A DNA stretch of 46,930 bases from Methanobacteriota archaeon. GTDB lineage: Archaea > Halobacteriota > Methanomicrobia > Methanomicrobiales > Methanoculleaceae. Where the stretch lies: positions 1 through 46,930 of the forward strand of contig JASUSO010000009.1 in assembly GCA_030446015.1 (NCBI GenBank). The letters run 5' to 3'. The notes below the pieces were generated by a model. That model was not told the DNA's origin, made no database searches, and saw nothing but the letters and a program-made list of their open reading frames with translations. Made by a program: the position numbers and the translations under genes. This document shows positions 41,289 to 46,930 of this stretch, in pieces; position 1 is the first letter of the stretch; each line of letters begins with the position of its first letter.

Positions 41289-41815
41289 TGGCAACCGGCC
41301 CAAGATACTTCGTGCCCTTCCGGAGAAGGCACGAGGGTAAGACCGACTACTACAAGCGGATGGCGCTCCTGTCGTCGGGAACTCCGAGGATGGTCGTCCG
41401 GAAGACGAACCGGCAGATCATCGTACAGCTGGTCGTTCCCGAGATCGAGGGAGATCGCACCCTTGTGGCTGCATACTCGGCCGAACTCGCCGACTACGGC
41501 TACAAGGGAACGACTGCGAGCACCCCGGCCGCTTACCTGACCGGTATGCTGTTTGCAGTCAAGGCGCTGAACGCGGGATATGACGAGGCAATCCTCGATA
41601 TCGGACTTGCCCGGGCAAAACCCGGGGCGCGTGTCTTCGCCGCTCTCAAGGGAGCGGTGGATGCGGGTCTCGACGTCCCCTACGGCGAATCGATCCTCCC
41701 CGACGAAGAACGGCTCAAGGGCGCCCACATCGCGGAGTATGCTCCCGAGCGGGCGGGCGACCTGGTAGCGAACGTTGAGGCTGTGGCTCAGGCCATCAAG
41801 AAGGAGCTGGTGTGA
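41288..41815 (+). CDS. rpl18: Ribosomal protein uL18 (L18)
   Basis: A 175-residue archaeal uL18. [21 protein letters not shown] is the eukaryote-like start. [15 protein letters not shown] and [32 protein letters not shown] follow. It binds 5S rRNA with uL5. Confidence 0.95.
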   Translation: MATGPRYFVPFRRRHEGKTDYYKRMALLSSGTPRMVVRKTNRQIIVQLVVPEIEGDRTLVAAYSAELADYGYKGTTASTPAAYLTGMLFAVKALNAGYDEAILDIGLARAKPGARVFAALKGAVDAGLDVPYGESILPDEERLKGAHIAEYAPERAGDLVANVEAVAQAIKKELV

Positions 41816-41816
41816 C

Positions 41817-42434
41817 ATGGCATACGTACAGGAAGAATGGATTCCGCTCACCGGTCTCGGGCGCAAGGTCGCCGCAGGCGAGATCACCAGTATCGATGAG
41901 GTGCTCGCGAGCGGCAGGCCGATCAAGGAACCCCAGATCGTCGATATCCTCCTGCCCGACCTGGAGGACGAGGTGCTGGACATCAACATGGTCCAGCGGA
42001 TGACGGACTCGGGTCGCCGTGTGAAGTTCCGCACCGTCGTGGTGGTCGGCAACAGGAACGGCTACGTCGGGTTCGGCCAGGGGAAGGACGTCCAGGTCGG
42101 CAACGCGATCCAGAAGGCAATCGTAAACGCGAAACTGAATCTGATCAAGGTCTCCCGCGGCTGCGGGAGCTGGGAATGCGGCTGTGAGGCCGCTCACTCG
42201 ATCCCGATCGAGGTGACCGGCAAGGCAGGCAGCGTCAAGGTGACGCTGAAGCCCGCCCCGCAGGGTATCGGCCTCGTGACCGGAGATATCCCGAAGAAGG
42301 TCCTGACGCTGGCAGGCATCAAGGATGTCTGGGCGTTCAACCGTGGGCAGACCCGGACGACCATCAACTACGCGAAGGCGACGTTTGAGGCGCTCCGGCA
42401 GACGAACATGGTTCGGATTGGGGGGACGCAGTAG
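41817..42434 (+). CDS. rps5: Ribosomal protein uS5 (S5)
   Basis: A 205-residue uS5. [29 protein letters not shown] is the double-stranded RNA-binding domain, and [21 protein letters not shown] contains an archaeal cluster of three cysteines. It contributes to decoding fidelity. ATG 41817 is two bases after the L18 stop. Confidence 0.95.
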   Translation: MAYVQEEWIPLTGLGRKVAAGEITSIDEVLASGRPIKEPQIVDILLPDLEDEVLDINMVQRMTDSGRRVKFRTVVVVGNRNGYVGFGQGKDVQVGNAIQKAIVNAKLNLIKVSRGCGSWECGCEAAHSIPIEVTGKAGSVKVTLKPAPQGIGLVTGDIPKKVLTLAGIKDVWAFNRGQTRTTINYAKATFEALRQTNMVRIGGTQ

Positions 42435-42896
42435 ATGTACGCGGTAGTACAGGTGCGCGGCGTGGTCAAGACCAACCGCGAGATCAAGGACACCCTGAAG
42501 ATGCTGCGCCTGCATCACGTGAATCACTGCGTGCTCGTGCCCGATACGCCCGCGTATCTCGGCATGATCCGCAAGGTGAAGGACTTCGTGGCGTACGGAG
42601 AGGTCGACGCCGAGACGCTCGCCACGCTCCTGCGTACCCGGGGCAGACTGACCGGAAACGAGAGGCTGACCGACGAATACGTCCGCGCGCATACCCCGTA
42701 TGCCGATATCGATGAGTTCGCGGCAGCACTCTGCAACGGCGAGACGAGCTTCCGTGATCTGGTGGAGATCAAACCGGTGCTGAGACTGCACCCGCCTCGA
42801 AAGGGCTATAAAACCATCAAGCGAACCTTTCAGCAGGGTGGAGCTCTCGGCTACTATGGCCCCCAGATCAACGATCTCCTCTACAAGATGAGGTGA
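42435..42896 (+). CDS. rpl30: Ribosomal protein uL30 (L30)
   Basis: A 153-residue archaeal uL30, with a second domain absent from bacterial L30 (about 60 residues). VVQVRGVVKTNREIKDTLKMLRLHHVNHCV is the core fold; the end, LRLHPPRKGYKTIKRTFQQGGALGYYG, is archaeal-specific. It starts directly after the S5 stop. Confidence 0.93.
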   Translation: MYAVVQVRGVVKTNREIKDTLKMLRLHHVNHCVLVPDTPAYLGMIRKVKDFVAYGEVDAETLATLLRTRGRLTGNERLTDEYVRAHTPYADIDEFAAALCNGETSFRDLVEIKPVLRLHPPRKGYKTIKRTFQQGGALGYYGPQINDLLYKMR

Positions 42897-42901
42897 GTCA
42901 G

Positions 42902-43327
42902 ATGCCCGTAAACAAGAGATCCAAATACAGGGGTTCACGGACCTGCGGCGGCGGCACGCACAAGAACCGGCGTGGCGCCGGCAACAGGGGTGGACGGGGT
43001 AGAGCCGGGCAGCGCGATCACCGCTTCTCTCACTTCTACCTGAAGGGCGAGATATCCAACGGTAAGCACGGCTTTGTCAACAAGACGTCCGTGTCGGTAT
43101 CTGCCCTCGATGTCGGTGAGATCGACCAGATGGCCGAAGCGCTGCTTCGCGAGGGGCTTGCCACACAGGAGGGCGATACGATCGTCCTTAACGCCGCCGA
43201 ACTCGGCATCGAGAAGGTGCTCGGCGGCGGAAGAGTCACCCACAAACTGAGTATCTCGGCCCAGGCGTTCTCCGAACGCGCCCGGGCTAAAATCGAGGAG
43301 ATGGGCGGTCAGGCAACGACCGTCTGA
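42902..43327 (+). CDS. rpl15: Ribosomal protein uL15 (L15)
   Basis: A 141-residue uL15. RGSRTCGGGTHKNRRGAGNRGGRGRAG is the glycine/arginine-rich N-terminal tail that threads into 23S rRNA; the C-terminal fold ends THKLSISAQAFSERARAKIEEMGG. Last ribosomal gene before secY. A T-rich TTCTTTTTCAGG follows the stop. Confidence 0.95.
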   Translation: MPVNKRSKYRGSRTCGGGTHKNRRGAGNRGGRGRAGQRDHRFSHFYLKGEISNGKHGFVNKTSVSVSALDVGEIDQMAEALLREGLATQEGDTIVLNAAELGIEKVLGGGRVTHKLSISAQAFSERARAKIEEMGGQATTV

Positions 43328-43348
43328 TCTTCTTTTTCAGGTGAAACC

Positions 43349-44782
43349 ATGGGAGATCTGCTGGATAGATTTGAACCCATCCTTGCAGCGATGCCTGCAG
43401 TCAGAGGGCCGGACGGGCACGTCCACTTCAAGAATAAACTCATGTGGACGCTTGCTATCCTGCTTCTCTACTTCTCATTGACCAACATCGATATCTTTGG
43501 ACTCTCTCCGCAGTCACAGGATATTTTCGGACTGTACCGTGCCCTGCTTGCCGGTGCGAGCGGTTCGCTCTTGCATCTCGGTATCGGGCCGATCGTCACC
43601 GCATCGATCGTGCTGCAGCTACTCAAGGGTGCCGGACTCCTGCAGATCGATACCAGCGAAGCGCGCGGGCAGGTCATGTACATGGGCCTGCAGAAGCTGC
43701 TCATCTTCGTGATGATCATCGTCGAAGCGTTCCCCATGGTCGCGAGCGGGATGATGATGCCCGACCCGACGGTGGCTGCGCAGTTCTTCGGCGGAAACCT
43801 GTTCATCGTCTCGCTCCTGATCTTCCTCCAGGTCTGCCTTGGCGGGCTTCTGGTGGTGCTGATGGACGAGGTCGTCACCAAGTGGGGTGTCGGCTCAGGT
43901 GTGGGGCTCTTCATCGTTGCAGGAGTCTCGCAGGGTCTCGTGAACGGGTTCCTGAACTGGCAGACGGGCACCGATCCCTTCCCGATCGGGTTCTTCCCGC
44001 GGCTGTTCGCCATCGGCACCTCGGGAGCGAACTTCCTTGAGTACTTCGGGACGGACCTCCTGGCCCTGGTGACGACGATAGCCATCTTCATGGTCATCGT
44101 CTACGTGGAGTCGACCCGTATCGAGATCCCGCTTGCGCATACGGCCGTTCGCGGCGCCCGTGCGCGGTTCCCGGTGAAGCTCATCTATGCGAGCGTTCTC
44201 CCCATGATCCTCGTCCGGGTGCTGCAGGCGAACATCCAGATGATCGGGATGTTCCTCTCGAACGCCGGGATAACGATCCTCGGCGAGTTCCAGGGGCAGA
44301 CGCCGGTAAACGGCCTGATGTGGTACATCGCGCCGATCAACCAGCCGCAGGACTGGATGTGGTGGCTCTCCGATCTCGGGCACGCCCCGTGGGAGATCAT
44401 GCTGCGTATGGGCATCGATATCACCGTCATGGTGGTCGGAGGCGCAATCTTCGCGCTCTTCTGGGTCAAGACCGCCGGCCTCGACTCGAAGGACGTGGCC
44501 CGGCAGATCCAGAGGAGCGGGATGCAGATCCCCGGCTACCGGCGGAACGCCCAGGTGCTCGAGAAGTATCTCGACCGCTACATCCCGCGGATCACCGTCA
44601 TCGGCGGTGTCTTCATCGGCCTTCTCTCGGTCGTCGCGAACCTCTTTGGTGTGATCGGCGCGGTCGGGGGAACGGGTCTGCTGCTTGCGGTGAGTATCAC
44701 CTACCGCCTCTACGAGGAGATCGCAAGCCAGCAGATCATGGAGATGTACCCGTTCATGCGCGGGTTCTTTGGGAAGGAGTGA
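43349..44782 (+). CDS. secY: SecY (Sec61 alpha) translocon subunit
   Basis: A 477-residue membrane channel that moves proteins through or into the membrane. Ten hydrophobic segments are visible, with TM2 starting LYRALLAGASGSLLHLGIGPIVTASIVLQLL (plug and pore region). VESTRIEIPLAHTAVRGARARFPVKLIYASVLPMIL (cytosolic loop) and a TM10 ending YRLYEEIASQQI are typical. The length fits archaeal SecY. It follows L15 by 21 bases. The gene end lies within the first copy of a 16-base repeat discussed at 44776-44906. Confidence 0.95.
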   Translation: MGDLLDRFEPILAAMPAVRGPDGHVHFKNKLMWTLAILLLYFSLTNIDIFGLSPQSQDIFGLYRALLAGASGSLLHLGIGPIVTASIVLQLLKGAGLLQIDTSEARGQVMYMGLQKLLIFVMIIVEAFPMVASGMMMPDPTVAAQFFGGNLFIVSLLIFLQVCLGGLLVVLMDEVVTKWGVGSGVGLFIVAGVSQGLVNGFLNWQTGTDPFPIGFFPRLFAIGTSGANFLEYFGTDLLALVTTIAIFMVIVYVESTRIEIPLAHTAVRGARARFPVKLIYASVLPMILVRVLQANIQMIGMFLSNAGITILGEFQGQTPVNGLMWYIAPINQPQDWMWWLSDLGHAPWEIMLRMGIDITVMVVGGAIFALFWVKTAGLDSKDVARQIQRSGMQIPGYRRNAQVLEKYLDRYIPRITVIGGVFIGLLSVVANLFGVIGAVGGTGLLLAVSITYRLYEEIASQQIMEMYPFMRGFFGKE

Positions 44783-44906
44783 GTCCGAAGGCCCGACCCC
44801 TGGTCGGGCCGGAGGAGTCACTCCTGGAGAAAAAGGTGCGTCAGCACCTTTTTCGACTAAGAGTGAGGTCGAAAGCGCTCGCTTCGACCGGGAGTGAGTC
44901 CGAAGG
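44776..44906. repeat. Palindrome cluster between secY and adkA
   Basis: An identical 16-base word (GGAGTGAGTCCGAAGG) occurs at 44776-44791, across the secY stop, and at 44891-44906. Between the copies lie three hairpins: GGCCCGACC/GGTCGGGCC (44790-44810), AAAAAGGTGC/GCACCTTTTT (44830-44853) and GGTCGAAaGCG/CGCTTCGACC (44867-44889). The second ends in T5 and could be a terminator. The cluster is bounded by direct repeats, like an inserted palindromic element. Confidence 0.75.
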
Positions 44907-45023
44907 GAATTTCAACCGGGAATGCCTCCTTCCGATCCTCTCCCTCCCCAAACCTGCACAGAACCCATTTTCTACCCGGGCCCGCCGGGCCCAAAGCAAT
45001 TCCGAAAGGCATTACTCTTTCAG

Positions 45024-45036
45024 GCACGGATTTATC
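45024..45036 (+). promoter_or_regulatory. Possible promoter of adkA
   Basis: CGGATTTATCTTAAC around 45025-45040 is TATA-like and about 40 bases before the start codon. With the hairpins upstream it suggests adkA starts a new transcript. Confidence 0.4.
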
Positions 45037-45072
45037 TTAACAGCGAATGATACCCTAACGGGAGTGATAAAG

Positions 45073-45648
45073 TTGGGAAAGAAAGTTGTCGTGACGGGGG
45101 TCCCCGGTGTTGGAAAGACCACCGTCATCAATGGTGCGATGGAGAGGCTGGCGGCCGAAGGCGTTGAGTATAAGGCCGTCAACTTCGGTACGTTCATGTT
45201 TGAGGTGGCCAAGAAGGAGAATCTTGTCGCGGATCGCGATGAGATGCGCAAGCTCGCGAAGGACGTTCAGAAACGCCTTCAGCAGGCTGCCGCCTCGGGG
45301 ATCGCCGCCATGAGCGGGGACGCAAACATCATCATCGACACCCACAGCAGCGTCAAGACGCCTACGGGGTTCCTTGCGGGTCTGCCGGAGTGGGTGCTCC
45401 GCGAACTGATGCCCGACATCATCGTGCTGGTGGAGACCGACCCCGACCAGATCCTGATGCGCCGGCTCGGCGACGCCTCGAGGGCCCGCGACATGGAAGG
45501 ATCCCGCGCGATCGCCGAACACCAGGAGTTCAACCGCGCGGTCAGCGCGGCATACGCGATGTACACCGGCTGCACCATCAAGATCGTCCGGAACGAAAAC
45601 TTCCTGCTTGAGCAGGGCATCGACGACCTGGTGAGTGTGCTGAGGTAA
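45073..45648 (+). CDS. adkA: Archaeal adenylate kinase
   Basis: A 191-residue archaeal-type adenylate kinase (2 ADP = ATP + AMP), distinct from bacterial Adk. VVVTGVPGVGKTTVINGAME is the P-loop, IIIDTHSSVKTPTGFLAGLP the AMP-binding region and VLVETDPDQILMRRLGDASRARD the lid with catalytic arginines. TTG 45073 is chosen because GGAGTG lies six bases before it, giving MGKKVVVTG; GTG 45064 is in frame as an alternative. The next gene begins six bases after its stop. Confidence 0.9.
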   Translation: MGKKVVVTGVPGVGKTTVINGAMERLAAEGVEYKAVNFGTFMFEVAKKENLVADRDEMRKLAKDVQKRLQQAAASGIAAMSGDANIIIDTHSSVKTPTGFLAGLPEWVLRELMPDIIVLVETDPDQILMRRLGDASRARDMEGSRAIAEHQEFNRAVSAAYAMYTGCTIKIVRNENFLLEQGIDDLVSVLR

Positions 45649-45654
45649 CCCGAT

Positions 45655-46275
45655 ATGGTCGACCTGAAGAAGCACGGCCCGACGCTCGCCCTTCTCTTTA
45701 CGATGCTTGTGATGCTCTCATACAGCATCGAGTGGATACGGTTGACGGTCGGCCATGCTATGGATGTCGTGCTCGGCCCCTTCATCGACACCCTCGGGGT
45801 GCCGTTCTTCGTCATGATCCTGATCCTCTCGAGCATCACGGGTCTCTACTCCTCGCTCGTCCAGAAGTACACCATCGATTACGAGAAGATGCAGGAGACG
45901 CAGGCAAAGATGAAGGCCTTCCAGAAGGAGTTCCGGGAGGCCCAGCTCTCCGGTGATGAGAAGAGGATCAAGAAGCTCCAGGGAAAACAGGAGCGGATGA
46001 TGCAGGACCAGCTCGAGATCTCCCGGCAGCAGTTCACGCCGATGGCGATCATCCTGGTGCTCTCCGTTCCGATCTTCTTCTGGCTCCTCCTGCGGCTTCC
46101 GCCGGTCGGGGCTGATGTTCTCCTTGCAAACGGTATCGTGCTGCCGTTCTTCGGGGCGATCAGCCTCTCGGATCCTGCGTTCTGGATCGTGCCGGCCTGG
46201 ATTCTCTGGTACATGCTCTGCTCGCTGACCGTCAGCCAGGTTATCCGCAAGTCCCTCAACATCGGAGGGATCTGA
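45655..46275 (+). CDS. EMC3/TMCO1-family (DUF106) membrane insertase-like protein
   Basis: A 206-residue membrane protein of the Oxa1/YidC superfamily, archaeal DUF106 branch. It has an N-terminal helix, then a helix VPFFVMILILSSITGLYSSL. A charged cytosolic coiled coil (KMQETQAKMKAFQKEFREAQLSGDEKRIKKLQ) precedes two or three C-terminal hydrophobic segments (PMAIILVLSVPIFFWLLLR, FWIVPAWILWYMLCSL). Relatives insert proteins into the membrane, and the position next to secY fits. It overlaps cmk by one base. Confidence 0.85.
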   Translation: MVDLKKHGPTLALLFTMLVMLSYSIEWIRLTVGHAMDVVLGPFIDTLGVPFFVMILILSSITGLYSSLVQKYTIDYEKMQETQAKMKAFQKEFREAQLSGDEKRIKKLQGKQERMMQDQLEISRQQFTPMAIILVLSVPIFFWLLLRLPPVGADVLLANGIVLPFFGAISLSDPAFWIVPAWILWYMLCSLTVSQVIRKSLNIGGI

Positions 46276-46817
46276 TGCGGATCACCATCAGCGGCCCGCC
46301 GGGGAGCGGCACCACGTCGCTCGCCCGCTATCTTGCCGGGAAGCACGGGTTCGACCTCATCTCCGCAGGGGAGGTCTTTCGCCAGCTCGCGAAGGAGCAC
46401 GGTATGGAACTCGCCGAGTTCGGGAAGTTTGCGGAGAGCGATCCCTCAGTCGACCGGATGATCGACGCCCGGCAGAAGGAGATCGGTGAATCCTCCGACA
46501 ACATCATCGTCGAGGGCAGGCTCTCGGGCAGGATGGTCGAGAACGCTGATCTCCGCATCTGGCTTTCCGCATCGATCGCCTGCCGGGCAAAACGGATTGC
46601 GGGGCGTGACGGGATGGATGAAGAGGGTGCTCGCGTCTATACCGAGAACCGGCAGCGTTCGGAATCGACCCGGTACCGGAACTACTACGGCATCGAGATC
46701 GACGACCTCTCGCCGTACGACATCGTCCTCTCGTCCGAGACCTTCGGCGTGGACGCGCTCGGCACAATCGTGGACGCCGCGATCGCGTGCCTTGAGCGGC
46801 AGAAGGGCTGCCTCTAA
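46275..46817 (+). CDS. cmk: Cytidylate kinase
   Basis: A 180-residue archaeal CMP kinase (CMP/dCMP + ATP to CDP/dCDP). RITISGPPGSGTTSLARYLA is the P-loop. FDLISAGEVFRQLAKEHGM and NIIVEGRLSGRM form the CMP site, and RQRSESTRYRNYYGIEIDD the arginine-rich lid. In many euryarchaea a pseudouridine synthase gene (cbf5) and L14e/L34e follow; none is present before the window ends. Confidence 0.9.
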   Translation: MRITISGPPGSGTTSLARYLAGKHGFDLISAGEVFRQLAKEHGMELAEFGKFAESDPSVDRMIDARQKEIGESSDNIIVEGRLSGRMVENADLRIWLSASIACRAKRIAGRDGMDEEGARVYTENRQRSESTRYRNYYGIEIDDLSPYDIVLSSETFGVDALGTIVDAAIACLERQKGCL

Positions 46818-46831
46818 CCATTCTGCCCATC

Positions 46832-46836
46832 TTTTT
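46832..46836 (+). terminator. T-run after cmk
   Basis: CATCTTTTTGTG begins 13 bases after the cmk stop and probably ends the ribosomal-protein/secY/adkA/cmk transcripts. Confidence 0.4.
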
Positions 46837-46893
46837 GTGAGTGTGCGGCCGTCTGCCATGCTGGGGCGGGCGGCCAATGCCCTTACGGGCTGT

Positions 46894-46923
46894 ACTTCGC
46901 GGCTTCGCGTTCTTCGCGTGAGA
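46894..46923. repeat. GCGAAG-type dispersed repeat, last copy
   Basis: CTTCGCGGCTTCGCGTTCTT and following CGCGTGAG are the inverse of the words at 29703-29719 and 6081-6106. It lies just downstream of cmk and runs to near the edge of the window. Confidence 0.6.
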
Positions 46924-46930
46924 CTTCATT

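Overview
The window is a chromosomal segment of a methanogenic archaeon. F420-dependent methylene-H4MPT reductase (mer, 26009-27001) and dehydrogenase (mtd, 29945-30787) are present. So are an archaeal-type ribosomal protein operon with L32e, L19e and S4e, archaeal AdkA, NrpR, Tfx, and an S-layer protein with a PGF-CTERM tail. High GC, the S-layer type and the gene set suggest Methanomicrobiales, probably Methanoculleus or a close relative; that assignment is inference.

Layout. 1-2200: two toxin-antitoxin type pairs (MntA/HepT, HicB/HicA), a TIM-barrel epimerase-like protein and tRNA-Gln. 2248-5866: archaeal thymidylate synthase and the S-layer protein. 5867-14140: an accessory region, partly AT-rich. 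It holds a Fic protein with an operator-like palindrome, decayed transposase pieces, and a complete IS5-family element (9714-10557) that has split a membrane-protein gene. It also holds a GNAT toxin with a 48-residue antitoxin, a second MntA/HepT pair and an orphan antitoxin. 14140-22161: an acylphosphatase fused to a heptad-repeat coiled coil, AMP phosphorylase, two exported repeat-domain proteins (the second with a VWA domain), and two decayed remnants of that protein's 3' end. 22203-25650: tRNA-Arg, a dUTPase-family enzyme overlapping nrpR, and a convergent tubulin/FtsZ-like protein with a long repetitive tail. 26009-31332: mer, a GalT-like protein, a lactaldehyde-dehydrogenase-like enzyme, mtd and Tfx. 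32125-46817: the S10/spc ribosomal protein cluster (L3 to L15), then secY, adkA, an EMC3/DUF106 membrane protein and cmk.

How it works together. Mer and Mtd catalyse successive F420-dependent steps of CO2 reduction to methane. The aldehyde dehydrogenase between them resembles the enzyme that makes lactate for coenzyme F420. Tfx, divergent from mtd, is a plausible local regulator. The ribosomal operon ends with protein-export and nucleotide-kinase genes, a common archaeal arrangement.

The least explained items are the tubulin-like protein, the acylphosphatase-coiled-coil fusion, the palindrome cluster between secY and adkA, a GC-rich segment near 3040-3200 and the long non-coding leader before rpl3. 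I found no CRISPR array or rRNA. I do not see a convincing new multi-gene system; the strongest novel items are single genes and DNA elements.
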